DNA from: Chelydra serpentina
Lineage: Eukaryota > Chordata > Testudines > Chelydridae
Direction: 5' to 3'
Assembly (NCBI GenBank): GCA_037349315.1
Contig: JBAIAC010000033.1
Location: 16,572,001-16,636,000 of the forward strand
Length of the DNA: 64,000 nucleotides
Shown here one piece after another: positions 23,207 to 36,106 of the stretch. The position numbers and the translations under genes are program-made. The notes beneath the pieces are model-generated. The model did not search any database. It had not been told where the DNA came from and saw only the letters and a list, made by a program, of their open reading frames with translations. Positions within the stretch are counted from its first letter, which is position 1. Each line of letters opens with the position of its first letter.

Positions 23207-26200
23207 GCTATCTCCGCCTGCCAGTGATAGCAAGTGTTGGAAGGACTGAAGCATAAAAGGCAATAGTGTAAGAGTAGGGAAGCTCAAAGTTTGCTCAGCT
23301 GTGGGGTTCATTGGTAACTTGAGGAGTTGAGGACAGCACTTGACTTGCATTTGCCCTCCCTTTAATGTGGAGTGTGATACATTATAGTTGCTTACAAGAT
23401 GGGAGCAGAGTATTCTTAGGCTGCTCCTCTTTATTAAAAATCTACGTAGCCACATGTTGAACTGTATATACTTCTGGGTTGCAGGCCTCACTTTGTACAC
23501 TCCTTATATAGGCTTGAGAATGAGGGGACAGATATGGACCAGAACAGGTCTAATCCAAGTGTAATTGCAGTAGTATATTCAACTATGTTACCACCATGCT
23601 GTTTGGTAAAAGTGTTTTTAATGAATTCTTTTAACACCTTCCTTATTTCTCCCAGGTTGCTTATAAAGTCTCTCACCTTCAGTTGGCTTTTAACCTCCCA
23701 TGAAATAGTGACCTCAGCTATGGCTAGACCTAATGCTGGCACATTAATTAATTGAGATGGAACAAAGACTGCCACAAATAATTAACGGGATAATTGGCTT
23801 ATGGAGTTAGCTTAGTTATTGAGAGATGGGGAGATGAATGGCATAAACACAACCTGTATAACAGAAACTCTTCCAAACGACTTATTCTCCTAGTCTGATG
23901 ATGGTCTGGATTACAGAATTAAATGCAAAGTAAAAGCAGTGCTACTGTATATCTCATACCTTGCATTAGTCTTCAGTGGAACAGGTGAGGGGGAAAATAT
24001 GACTCCAGTTATCTTGCCATGTGAAGGTCCCTATGTTACCCATGTTTTCAATGTAGTTAAATGAAAACTGAGAGTTTGTAATGTGGTCGTTTTAAATAGG
24101 GAAAAATGCAACATCCGTATTTGCTGTAAGATTTGAGAGATTTGCGTATGGGCTCCTTATTGAAAGCGGATAAGACAAATAAATCATTCATTGTTACTGG
24201 AATTACTTATGTTTTTCAGTTTCTCCATTTGATTATCACAAGACAGTGGGGTTCTGCCGTTATTTCTAGTGACTTAAATGAAAACACACTCACTCTTTGT
24301 GCCGCTGAAGAAATACGCTAAAATATTGTGAATCACTTTAACAATGAGGGAATTCATTGCCCCAGCGAGGCTTGTCACACGTTATCCTTGCAGATTTTCA
24401 TGGGTTATTAAGGCATAGCTTTAAAAGAAGATGACTTTAGTCGTTATGCTGCAGAGGTGAGAGAGAGAGAGAAACTGGGGCTGGCCTAGGTGTTTCTGCA
24501 GACCAAGTGCAAACAACGTGGAAATATTCTTCAGTCAGACTAAATCTGTTTCACATGTAAAGGAAACTACAGTATGACTGACTCTCAAGATGCTGGAAGC
24601 TTCTACCACCAGAGGTACTGGGTGATGGTAGATGGTTTAGACTATATGTACGTTAAAGTAAGTGTAATATGTTGCCTTGTTTCATGCTCTTAGTTTTAAT
24701 ACAGTTGAAACCTTTTGATATGGATATACAGTTTCTTTGTGTTTGTACCAAGGCTTAATGTAAATTTAGTTTTGATTTATACTGATCCAGACTGGTAATA
24801 TAAACAAGATTCTTCTGAACATGTCAGATGATGGTTTCATTGTTTGGGACAGGATCTCTTTTTTTTTTTTTTTTTTTTTGGTCTGTTTCTTTTTAAATCT
24901 CTGATAGCTTTTCGAAAAGAGACCTAAGCACATGTTGAATTGAATGTCAGTGTGTAATATTGTTTATCATCTGTTAATTATAATGGGATTCATGCCACAG
25001 CAATCTTAGATAATGGAAGGCAGAGCAATATTGACTTGGTGGTAGTAGCTGAATATACAGTATTTGTGAGGAAAAGGAATAGAATCATTTATTGAAATAT
25101 GGCACTGAAAGAAATGTATTGGGAATCCAAACACAGGTGTACTTTTTTTTTAAAATAGTCACTTCTAATGCAGGTGTGAAGCTCTGAGGATCGCTGCTTC
25201 TCTTCCTAATTTATAAGACCCTCCAAGGCTCTGTGGACTAGAATCTCATTCCAGTTTATGCTGCTGTAAACTGGAGTAACTCCACTCATTAACACTGAAA
25301 TGTAGCTAAACAAGGTGCAGTCAGCTAGTGGAGTGTGCTTCCAGGTGCAGCAACAAAGTGTATAACTAAGCGCATTTTGGTCCTCGGGGCTTTATCAAGG
25401 CGTGGAGCTCATAAGATCATAGGAGACAAAACAAGATGTTTTAAACAGAACAAAGTTGTCCATGGAAAAAGTCCTCCAGCAAATAGGCAGGGAGCTCTGC
25501 CTCCACAAGTTTCCTTCAGGTAACCCTATAAAAGCAGCTCCTTACTCTACCAGGGAGCTGCTTTTATAAGGTTGCCTGATGTTTCTCAGAGTGCATGGCT
25601 GGGCTGTCAGCCCCCACCCTGCTTCACTTCTCTACCCTGTACATGTGTGGGAGATCTATGTGGGGATTTAACACTGCCTGTTGGTATTCAGTAGAGGCCC
25701 CTGCATCCTATCACAGGATGCAAATGCAGTTTCAAGTCTCCATGTACACAGGGTCTCCATATCTTCAGGTGAAAGGCAGTGAGACTGAATCAGACTTTGT
25801 CCTACACTTATTTTTACATGCCAGTGCAAATGGGTCATCAGAGTAAAATAAACCAGGTTAAAAATTAGCAGCTACAATAAATGGCATAATGTTTAAAGAA
25901 TTAGTAGTTGGAGGCAGAAGAACATACCACTGAGGATGGAAAGAACAATGGGGATAGATCCTCATTATGCTGGGGCTCAGGCCAAGGTATGGGTGATACG
26001 TGTCTTTCCTTGTCCTCTGACCCCATTTTTAAAAACTTAGTTCTGGGGATTACCAAGATAATGAGCAGAGCATGCACTAGCATGTGTTTTATGAACATCT
26101 AGACAGGCTGTTTCTCCATGACTCAGAATTTAGTATGTCCCAGGTGACTTTGCCTTATTGTTCTGAATTGATATTATCTGTTAGTTGCTGTAATGGAGCT

Positions 26201-26560
26201 CAGATGTGTGGCAAAAAGTTACGTGTTTCTTATTTTTAAAAGTTCACTGCTCTTCTCATGAGCCCAACAGCAACTTTGCTCAGAATCACCTCTCAAGTTA
26301 AAGTAATTTAATAGCCAGGATTCGCTGCACTGCTGTTCTTGCATTAGACTTTAGTAATCTATTTTGCATAACACTATACACATTAGTTTGTGTTTTATTA
26401 CAGATTTTACTGTAATGAAAGTTTTCTCTGAGTAAAAAACGAGGGAAGCCCTCAGGATTTACTCCCAAGTTTGTAAAAAGACATTTGGGAAAGTGCAATC
26501 TTTTTCTTGGTTTCTAACTGTAAGGTTACCCTAATGTAACAAACTGATTCTCTTTACATT
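23207..26560. other. intron 1, mostly unique; contains a long hairpin
   Basis: No exon is supported. A poly-T run of about 19 nt lies at 24861 and a GA-rich patch at 24457. A strong stem-loop lies at 25517-25578 and is listed separately. Confidence 0.35.
25517..25578. ncRNA. pre-miRNA-like hairpin (candidate)
   Basis: Arms 25517-25541 and 25554-25578 pair over 25 bp with two imperfect positions. The loop is 12 nt (TTACTCTACCAG). The arm core TATAAAAGCAGCTCC pairs perfectly with GGAGCTGCTTTTATA. Size and near-perfect pairing fit a short pre-miRNA or a palindromic MITE remnant. Expression is not known. Confidence 0.3.
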
Positions 26561-26564
26561 TGTA

Positions 26565-26566
<2 letters not shown>

Positions 26567-26603
<37 letters not shown>

Positions 26604-26612
26604 CTTTTTTAG
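26567..26612. repeat. (CT)n microsatellite with poly-T tail
   Basis: About 15 CT units followed by T-rich sequence. Confidence 0.9.
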
Positions 26613-29600
26613 CCTAACAAACCATTGATCAGTTTTCCATATTCTAGGTGCTTTACAAACATTAATGGATTTAGCCTCTAATAACTCTGCAGGATAGCTT
26701 ATCAGTTACTGCCCCAAGATCACATCCTTTCCTTGAATAGCTTCAATTTCTGAATTCTAATGCTGGCCCAGTATAGCTGTCTGATCAACATAACCCTTTA
26801 TTTTCTCTTCCTGCCTTGTTAAATGCTAGAAGTGCCAACTAATCCCATTACAGCACTGCAGATGGCTCAGTGCTAACACCGATATAAAAGAAGAGATTTC
26901 CACTTCCTATATCTATGAACCAAGGATTAACAGACAGATGCATTCACCACTGTCTAGGTTCTCCTCCCTCTCCTTCCCTCCCCCCAAATCTGGAAGGATT
27001 TGTAAGCAGGAGGTTGGCTCATAACTGAGCTGACTCACTCTGCAAACAGCTATCTCAGCTTTTCCCTTACAGGTGAACTTGAAAGCTTTTTTTGGAGGGA
27101 GAGAGGAATCTGTTTAAGAACCTAAGTCCATAATAGAATTTGAGAAGTTGGGGGTGATGGTGGGGAGGAATCAATTTCATTTTTATATTTAAAAAAGGTT
27201 TTAAATCCGCTCCTTACACTTTTATACCAAGACCTGATTTGAAGATTTTGTATTTCCCCTGGAAGAATTAATGACACTGCTAACAACTAAAGCAAAGAAG
27301 AGAAACATGGGTCTTCAGTGTTTGGGATGTCATTTGTCAATTAATATAGTCCTCAACTCAGGTCTTAGTCCTCAAGGCAGGTGAGAGAGATGTGTGTGAA
27401 GATCCACTTCTCTTTCACCTGGCAAGACCTGAGTTGACGATTCAAAAGAACATTGCAAGAGTTAATTTTGACTTGAAATAGGTTTTTCTAATTTGTGTGA
27501 CCTTTTAGTGCCCGTGAATGGTGTTTGATTGGTAGTCTTGGACATTGAAGTTCTCTGCATATCTACAGTGCAGGTACAGCAAGCCAATGGCCATACACGT
27601 TTCTTAATACTGCTCTGTAGTATGACTAACCTAGATATGAAGAGAGCATTTCTAGAGGTAAAGAAGGTAATTCAATCTCATGCCCATTCATTCCTTCGCC
27701 TTTTTGCTGAGAGCGCCCTCCATGTTGCCTGTTAGTACCAGTTATTTTGGTACTTCTTTTGATGTGAACATCAGAGTCCAGTTCTCAGAGGACAGAACAT
27801 CACACATATTTCTTTTGGATACCAAAGATACCTCAGATGGTAATGAGTTTTGGTCATTATTGACTTGACTGTGGATTTGGACTGGTGGCGTTATTTTAAG
27901 TATAAACATACAAACTCTGTAAGTGGTTTGTGATCTACTGATAATTTTTAAAAGTTGTTTCATTTCACCTTTTTAGAACTAATTTCTTTGGATCTTAAAA
28001 TAAAGCTACTCAAAAAGCTAACCGTAAAACACTGAATGTTTTATGTAGAACCCTAACATGTTTGCCTATTTCTCTTTAAAATTGGAGTATTTATGGAATT
28101 TTTCTACAGATTCAGTTGCAACATAGGTAAATATCAGTACAGTTATAAAATGGTATCTCCCCTTTCTAGTACTTCTCCCATTAGTGCAGCATACCTAATT
28201 AGCCTAATATACAGGGCATCGATGTAGGTTTTTTTACTCCCCTTGTGTTTTCCCTTCACCCCCACCAGTTTCCGTTATTCCATACTTCCTCTAACATATC
28301 TTCAGGTCATGCAGCCTTTGGTTGTATTCTATGGCAGACTTGTACTTCACTATTTTCTGAGGTCACTAGTATGTAATCGGGTAAGTCTCCATTGCAGTGG
28401 TGTAGACTGAAATTTAATTGTACCAGTTACTATGCATATGATCCATACCTGTACATTTCTTCTGTCAGAGCACTGAAACTAGAGCAGATAAGTTTTCTAT
28501 GGAGGTGTCTAGCGTATGCATCACATTCCTCCTCACACTTTAAATAACCTTACTATGTTTCTTTAGATTATTCCTTGTGTATTCATCTATCAAATGCTGA
28601 CCAAGCCACTCATATTTTTGGTACAACTCTAATTGCCATCCTTCATCGAAACTGTTCTCACCCATGATCCTTCCTTTGCCAGTTTGGAGTTATTCCAAAT
28701 GCAAAAGCTTTCCTAGATACAAATCTCTTGACACTTAATTTACACTAAACTTACTTTTTGACAATTTTCCAAATTATATGAGTACTGTACTACATTGAAG
28801 GGAGAGTTAGATCACTAATGCTAATGTTTAACTCGAATATAATTCCCCAAACTAGTTTATGGTTTAAATGTCAAATTGAATTGAGGTTCTATGGCATGGT
28901 ATAATTTATACCTAGGTAAATTGGTCTGATCTCCATTTACAGCTATATACTCCGAAATAGCTTTTTCTTGATAAGTATAATGTATTAAGCATATTTTTTA
29001 AAAATGGGAATGGCTTAAAGAATACTATATACAAAATCCTATAGGGACAATGTGAGCTTAAAAGTAGAAATTTAAATATATTTACCTGTTACTAATAACA
29101 TCTTGCATTATTACAATTTAAAAATTTAAATATCCAATTTGCCAGTAACCATGTATATTGCTTACAGTACTTGTCCTTGCTTGGCCAACAAAGTAGGGAC
29201 TGTTATATTCTGATTCTCATGCACTAATGCAATGCTGCACTATTTGATTTGGAAACATTGAAAGGAAATATTTAAGTGCAAACAGAACTGTTTCAATTGA
29301 ACTTAAAGTGAAATATTTTTATTAATGTATAATTCTGTATTTTATTTACCAAAACCCTTGCACTTTTACTTCAACTAGCTGATGGGGACCCTTAAACTTT
29401 TATATTTTGCTCTTTAGGAAAAGAAAACAAAAAACAAACAAACAATGTGTGTATGGCACAAAACTGCAGGATATATTGTCTGCACTCCCAACAAGTTACA
29501 GCATTTGAACTTTCCTAAATTATTTTTAAACTCCATCTTTTCTGAATGAGTGATCAGTTTACTTCATTCATCCTGAAATTCTTCAGGAAAAATCATTATG

Positions 29601-30080
29601 ATTTTGAGCGGGTATAATCAGAGTAGTGATTATAAATGGTGATTAAAATGTCATCTGCAGAGATGAAGACTCTGATCTTATCCCATGGATGGTATCTCCT
29701 CCAATTTTAATAGGTATATATAAGTGTTGAGCCAAACTCCTTCTCCATACACCACTACAATGGAGATGGCTCTGACTCAATTTTCAGAATAAAAAGGATA
29801 AAGAACCCTCTGATAACCCTGTATAATCAGAAGCCGTGCAGAGTAATTCAGTGCATTGCTTCTGCACCATTAGGTCAGAACTAATACCATACTTTTTTGA
29901 TTTTGTTTTTAAACTGTAATGTAGTCATATGACAACAGTGTGGCAACAGAGACCCTTGACTCAGTTATTGTGGAGATGGTGCTTCAGTATGGACTATGTG
30001 GCAGCTTTTCCATTTCTCATTCTCTCCACTTGTCCAACCATTTATTTTGCTATTGCTTCACTTTGATTGCTTTGAACATC
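26613..30080. other. intron 1, mostly unique
   Basis: 26640-26720 (TAGGTGCTTTACAAACATTA then ATTTAGCCTC) looks like an old MIR/L2-type remnant. The rest is AT-rich with no exon or element that I can support. Confidence 0.35.
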
Positions 30081-30092
30081 CCTATGTCTTAA

Positions 30093-30221
30093 CATCCGAC
30101 GAAGTGGACTGTAGTCCACGAAAGCTTATGCTGAAATAAATTTGTTAGTCTCTAAGGTGCCACAAGTATTTTTCTTATTTTCTTTTTGCTGACACAGACT
30201 AACACGGCTACTACACTGAAA
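30093..30221 (+). mobile_element. short retroposed repeat with hammerhead-like core
   Basis: A 129-bp unit flanked by a perfect 12-bp repeat CCTATGTCTTAA (30081-30092 and 30222-30233). It contains GTGGACTGTAGTCCAC (stem), then GAAAGCTTATGCT, TTAGTCTCTAAGGTGCCACA and GACACAGACTAACACGGCTA, a very common reptile/fish repeat. The arrangement near its 5' end resembles the hammerhead ribozymes reported in Penelope-like elements. Confidence 0.85.
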
Positions 30222-30485
30222 CCTATGTCTTAAAGGTTCTTTCAGATGTGGTATTGATTTCTTAATTTAGTTCTTGCCTTTGTTTAGAACTGTGATTTCC
30301 TTTTCATGTTTTCATTTATCACTGTTGATGTCATGCCTGATGTACCGTTTAAAGGTGTGTCTAGTCAATTATGTGGCTCTGAGTCACTTTCCTTTAGAAG
30401 ATATTGCACACATTCTAGTCTGTCAGTCAAGAATTGGTACATTATGAAAGCATGCGACTGGCCTCACAGTTAGGACTGCATTAAG

Positions 30486-31941
30486 TACTCCCGGGGGGAT
30501 TCTGCGCCAAAAAATTAAAAATTCTGCACATTTTATTTGTCAAAATAATGCAATATACCAAAACAATTGAAACCGGTGTGATTAAGTTATTTAAACCACA
30601 ATACAGAAAAAAGTCACAATAACTATTCAGCGTTTCCTAAACACATGAAAGTTAAGTTACAAATACTTGGTAACTAATACCCTGCATTCCAGTTATAATC
30701 CTGGATTTTTATTTAAGTTACATTACAGAACACAAAACAGAAAAAAAAAAAAAAAGTAGAATGTCATTTTAAATTACTTATGAAATTTAAGTCACACATG
30801 AAAGTCATACAGTTCTGCTAATCATTGTCCTGAACCTAGCTGGGTACTTTGGGAAGTGCTTGGTTCTGATTGTCCTGACATTTTATTGACTGCTTGGTAA
30901 ATGTTTTATTTGCCCTCAAAAGCCTTTTTTTTTTTAATGGGTAAGTACAAATCTAAACCCATTGTGCCACTTTGGCACAGGAAAAAAGTGAGAAAGCGCA
31001 TAGATCTTCCTAGCTTCCTGTCATTTATAAGACTTTACATGGCTCTGGCAATGTAGGGGCCTTAAAATTTCTACAGGTTTTTATGCTCCTGGGGGAATTA
31101 ACTGAGAATAGGAACAGTTAACTGACAATAGAATAATTAACAATGTTACTATGCAGACAGGTTGCTACATTTCTGCCTCAGAGAATGGATCAATTAACCA
31201 GCAACATTAACAAAATGTGGGTGGGGTTTTTTTTTTTTTTTTTTTTTTTTTACAAAAGCTATTTTCTTTAACTTAAAAACAAACAATTTTCAGTAACATG
31301 ATACTAATATTTAACTAAGTGTTTTTTCAGTTCTCAGGAAGTTACATTTTACTAGGCAGGCAGGCTGCTACACGTCTGCCTCAGGGACAGAGCCTTCCTC
31401 CTGCATAACAAAAAGACCTACCCTCCTTCACACCCCTCGAGCCGCAGTATCACAGAGAAGGACAGAGTCTCTCTCCCTTGCTGGCCAGCCCCTTCCCTGA
31501 TGGTGATCAACATCTCTTCTGCAGGCATCCATGCCGAGCCCCCTTACCCTCGCAGTGATTTGCATCTCTGTAGCTGGTCCAGACACACTGGAACAGACAG
31601 GGCCGGCTCTGGGTTTTTTGCTGCCCCAAGCTTTGAGGGCGCAACTGACGAAGCAAAAAAAAAAAAGAAAAGGGGTGGCTGGAATGCCGCCGAAGCAATA
31701 AAAAAAATTAAAATAAAAAAGGCCGGATTGCCGCCTCTTGAAAAGTGCCACCCCAAGCACGTGCTTGGTTGGCTGGTGCATAGAGCTGGCCCTGGGAACA
31801 GATGCGCTGCCTGGGGTGCCCGGGAAGAGATGGGTGTCCCCCTGCAGATTTTGTTTGTGTTTTTCTATGTGGGGAGCACAGAAATATGTGGGCCATCTGA
31901 ATTCTGTGCCCCCGCATCAGCACAGAATTCTGTCAGGAGTA
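30486..31941. mobile_element. TIR transposon with nested hAT MITE
   Basis: Left end TACTCCCGGGGGGATTCTGC and right end CAGAATTCTGTCAGGAGTA are inverted repeats. The interior is AT-rich with a T24 run near 31227 and no transposase that I can read. A complete hAT MITE sits inside it at 31598-31794, so this element is the older of the two. The TSD is not clear. Confidence 0.65.
31598..31794. mobile_element. hAT MITE, 197 bp (CAGGGCCGGCTCT family)
   Basis: Ends CAGGGCCGGCTCTGG and TAGAGCTGGCCCTG are inverted repeats. A perfect 8-bp TSD GGAACAGA lies at 31590-31597 and 31795-31802. The interior has TTGCTGCCCCAAGC, A-rich runs and GCCACCCCAAGCACGTGCTT. It belongs to the same family as 48221-48638. 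Confidence 0.96.
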
Positions 31942-33033
31942 ATTTAAGATTTGTACTTAGCAGGATTAAAATCTCCCTAATTCACTTTTTAAAAAGACTG
32001 AATTTAATCTCCAAATTTAACACACTTTTAAGGAGAATTGGATTTTCCATAATTTATTTGACTAAGGAACCACAGTCCCTGCAAACTCCAAACTTCACCC
32101 GCATATTATAACATCTTGGGTGTAAGACACAGTTCAAATGTTCAATTTAAATACAAAATGAGTTATTGTCCTCTGTCATCCTAAACTCATTTAGCTCCAC
32201 AAAGCCAAGCTGACAGAAGTGTCAAATTCCACCAACTATTTCTGTTTTCCCACTCTGCCATCTTTGACTCACCACCCCACAGGGAGACCAGGGGGCATTG
32301 GTGAGTGAGTGGAGATGTTACAGGAGGACATATGGGGTCAGTAAGGATGTGATGGGGAAGTGGGAGTTAGTGGCTGTGTGTGCCTGGAGAAATAGGGTTA
32401 TGGTGGCAGGAGGAGAAGGCAGCAGCAAGGAAGCACTACTGTTTCCCTGCCTTCTCTACCCAGCAGACTTGCTATGGCTTACTGAGAAAGGGGCTGCAAG
32501 CCACAACCAGATTGCTGCAGCAGGGCTTTTTTCTTCACCACCCAGGATAGTGTCCCAAGTTATAGCCCTTATTGAACCTAGTGTGTCAGGAGTGGAATCA
32601 TAGATTTGCTATAGTGAAATTCCTCTCCAGCCTTGCTTCCCTCTCCACCCAGGTGCCTTAGCTTGTTATCTCTCCCTGCTTGCCCCTCATCACCTGCACA
32701 GCTCTCAGTCATGTGCCTCCTCCATAGCTGCGTATTCCAGTTCCTCCACATGCCCTCAGTCCCTTTCCTCATTCTAGTTTTATGTGTTGATTCCTGGAAG
32801 TCTCACTAAAATGCCCAACCTTGCTTCGGAGTTCATGTAAACAATACAGTTGATACTTTCCACTGCAAGTGTGTCTGTAGGTAATTCTATCTTAATCTAG
32901 CTGAGGTCACAGTTCAGGTTGTTTAATTGTGAGGGATTGGTCATATACATGGTGTTTGGTCATATGACAGAATTGAAAAGGGAATCTATTGTGGCGCTAA
33001 GGAGTCTGTTGTGCTGGGGAATGTGATGTTTGG
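31942..33033. other. intron 1, nothing recognised
   Basis: No exon or mobile element is supported. The sequence around 32280-32760 is somewhat GC-richer than its flanks but shows no domain in any frame. Confidence 0.35.
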
Positions 33034-33041
33034 GTAATAAG

Positions 33042-33852
33042 TAGGGCCCTACCAAATTCATGTCCGTGAAAAACACGTCACAGACCATGAAATCTAGTTA
33101 TTGGAGGGAAGGGAGAGGGACAGGACTGAGGGTGCCACAGCTGGGAGCTCCTACTATTCTCCGGGCTCCAACTGCTAATCCTCCTGGCTGGGGAAGGACG
33201 GGATTTCCTCTTCCTCTGCATGGCCACTCTCAGCGGGAATCAGACCCATCTCTGGGTACCTCCCCCGGCTGCAGGAAGCTGGGCTCTGAAGGCAGTGCAG
33301 CCACGGACCTGCCTGCAACCAGGGGAGTTACCCAGAGGTGGGTCTGATGATCTCCCCCCAAGGGCCATGTAGGGGAAGAGCAAGTCCTGTCCCTCCCCAT
33401 CCCAGATGGGACTAGCAGCAAGGAGCCCCTGCCTGGGGTGTTCCCAGCAGCATGGGGGAGATCAGTAGGGTTGCCAATTTTGGTTGGACATATTCCTGGA
33501 GGTTTCATCACATGACATAATCTTTCATTGAAGATTAATCTTTATTTTGTGGAGACTGCAGGCCAAGCCTGGAGAGTTGGCACTCACCTCCACCTCCAGA
33601 AACCTCCCGCGGCTGCAGGAAGCTCCACAGGTGATGTCTTCAGAAGGCAGCAGAGAAGCGAGGGTGGCAATCCTGTGACCCCCTCTCCTCAACAGCTTTG
33701 CGACCCCCCCCCCCCTCCTTTGGGTCAGGACCCCCACAGTTACAACACCCTGAAATTTCATATGTAAATGTCTGACAACGTGAAATTTACCAATTTTAAA
33801 ACCTTCTGGCCAAAAATAGACCAAAATGGACCGTGAATTTGGTAGGGCCCTA
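33042..33852. mobile_element. hAT MITE, 811 bp (TAGGGCCCTACCAAATTCA family)
   Basis: Inverted ends TAGGGCCCTACCAAATTCA and TGAATTTGGTAGGGCCCTA are 19-bp perfect matches. A perfect 8-bp TSD GTAATAAG lies at 33034-33041 and 33853-33860. The interior is GC-rich and has acquired a second small element (33467-33580). Confidence 0.97.
33467..33580. mobile_element. small MITE nested in the hAT MITE
   Basis: Begins TAGGGTTGCCAATTTTGG and ends CCTGGAGAGTTGGCA, an imperfect inverted pair. It contains GACATAATCTTTCATTGAAG and GTGGAGACTGCAGGCCAAGC, words of a common reptile repeat. Confidence 0.65.
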
Positions 33853-34023
33853 GTAATAAGTGTTGGGATAGGATGTTGGTGTGCTATGAATATTTACATA
33901 GTTTGTGATTGCCTGCCTTTATAGTGATTGAGCTGATAGGAAGTGCAGTGAGTGACCTTAACTGTAACTTGACAATTTTTGCAGGGAAGGTGATTTAAAA
34001 TAATTTGGTATGTTAAAATAAGA

Positions 34024-34089
34024 GACTAGCAGCTAGGAGCCCCTGCCTGGGGTGTTCCCAGCAGCATGGGGGAGATCAGTAGGGTTGCC
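34024..34089. repeat. 66-bp duplicate of 33410-33475
   Basis: Identical to 33410-33475 at 65 of 66 positions. The source lies inside the hAT MITE; this copy lies 172 bp beyond its right end. Confidence 0.95.
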
Positions 34090-34097
34090 TTCTAGTT

Positions 34098-34180
34098 TCT
34101 ATTATTATTTATTATTTATTCGTATTATTGTAATGCCTAGGAGCCCTAGTCATGGACCAGGAACCCATTGTGCTAGGAGC
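34098..34180 (+). repeat. ancient repeat tail (CCTAGGAGCCCTAGTCATGG)
   Basis: TTATTATTTATTATTTATTC followed by GCCTAGGAGCCCTAGTCATG and CCATTGTGCTAGGAGCT, a widespread amniote SINE/LINE-derived segment. A related short piece is at about 34950-34980. Confidence 0.65.
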
Positions 34181-36106
34181 TACATTTCTGCTGTGGGGTT
34201 TAAGTTCTATAACTTCGCACAAAGCAAGGGGCCTTAGCTAAATTTCATATTAATTTTGCATTTAAATGAAAAAAAATTCAAGCTGTAACAACATGAAAAT
34301 GCATGAATCTGTGCTAGAATCCCAGTCTGATTACTTCATTTAATTTGCTAAAATAGATAAGTTTCAGATATCGGTACGTTGTCCAGTATTTCTGGATTCC
34401 AAAACACATGACTTACAAAAAAAGTACTTGAAGGCGTATTTTCTTTTCATGTAATTGATGCTATATCCTTAGCTGAGTAAGTTCCATGAGAGAGAGTCTC
34501 TCAGATTCAATATGTGGTAAACAATTTGTTGCCTGTGATTTCCTTCAGATACCATGTGTGCTGCTACTGGCATCATAAGTTATGAGCGGAATAAAGGATT
34601 TTTAACAGCGGGTGCTGACTGACATTGGCTGTTTTTATGAGATGGTAAAGCCAATGAAGAGAACCCATGAAATACAACTTTATCCTTTAGGTTAGCTGCC
34701 TTTAGTTGTGACTGCTGAGCGTGACTGTTTAGAAGTTATTCTGGTGAACAAAGTTTTGATGGCTAAAGTAAGGTAATGGCTGATCACAAACCAAGTAAAA
34801 ATATTAAAGAGAAGATCAGGTAAATTAAGTATAACATGTAGGATTTTTTATGGGGAAAGTTATTACTGAGTTTGTACTGAAATGTTTGTGAATCTCAGGT
34901 GTTAAAAGAGAAACAATCACATATCAACAGCAATATCAAATGTTAGCTGGAACCCCAGTGTGCTAGGCGCTGTATGTATTTGATGCAGCTCTGAATGTGC
35001 TGGTATAAGAAAAGGTTGTTTCATAAATCCTAGTTTTTCTAAGTTCAAAAACATGTAAACGTCTGTTGCAAGCCAAAATCACTGATGGTAGTATGGCACA
35101 GTTACCTGTGCAGGGTACAGTTTTTGGTGTATTGGTAGTCTAGGGCAGCTATGTTGGAATTTGATGATAGCTAGGGGTAATAGCCTGGCACGTCTTTGTG
35201 GAAAGTCTGTATTTAAAGACCCAGTCTTGATCATAGATATTCATGTGCCGTAACTAATTTTCCCTTTTGTTTCTGATTTCAAGAGAGTGCTTTTGCTTTT
35301 TGAAAAATATTACGAACTTAAGTTATTGTGTACTCAGGTGTGGAATCGGGTATACATAAGGGGGTTTTCTTTTGATCATATCAGCATGTGCAGACCTAGG
35401 CTCTGATCCAAGTAGTCCCCTTGAGTTCAGTGGGACTTTTCATCTGCTTAAAGCTAAGTACTGAATAAATCTTTGCAGGCTTTTGGCTAAATGCTTTCCA
35501 GGGTTTCAACAAGCCCATGTGTTTATAAACAGTCAAATTTCGCACAAGTTGGCTTAATTTGTATACTGCAGAAGAACTAACTGCAAAAAGTCTGCTGGTG
35601 CTATGTTACCAGCTGACGTCTGAAAACCTGCAGTGGTCCCTGGAAATTGTAGAATGTGGACATTTGGTTGTCAGGAAGAGGAAAATATTTTCCTCACTAA
35701 ATGATTTTGATACTGGTGAGTAAAGCTGCTAAATTCTAATGAGACTTTGTGGCACTTGAGTTTTGAAGTGTAAAAAAAAATCCTACATGAAATGCTCAAT
35801 GTTTGGAACATGATCTAGTATTAAGTTCTATGATTGTCACAATATAATATGGTATTGGAGGGAATAACTACATTGGCCACAATAATTTTTAGCACAAGAA
35901 GCCTTCTGTACCTCTTTAGGTGAAAATCCTTATGTGCTGACACTACTGGGAGAAAATTTGACAGTTCATCCTTGTGTAAAGATTATCTCTAATTCTCTCA
36001 AGGTCACTGCCTCATCTGCTGTGCAGCCTGGGTAGGTGGTTCATATATCTTCAACAGTAGTCTCTCTTCACATTGCTGTGACTTGTGGTTTCATGACATT
36101 CCCTGG
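34181..36106. other. intron 1, mostly unique
   Basis: Contains one short palindromic repeat at 35397-35470 (GAGTTCAGTGGGACTTTTCA). No exon or other element is supported. Confidence 0.35.

Noticed and set aside
30061..30233. A tRNA-derived SINE with its own promoter
   Set aside because: No clear A-box or B-box could be found in the 129-bp unit, so a tRNA origin is not supported.
31500..32111. A 203-codon + strand frame
   Set aside because: It crosses the hAT MITE at 31598-31794 and the end of the surrounding TIR element; its lysine run is the A-rich MITE core.
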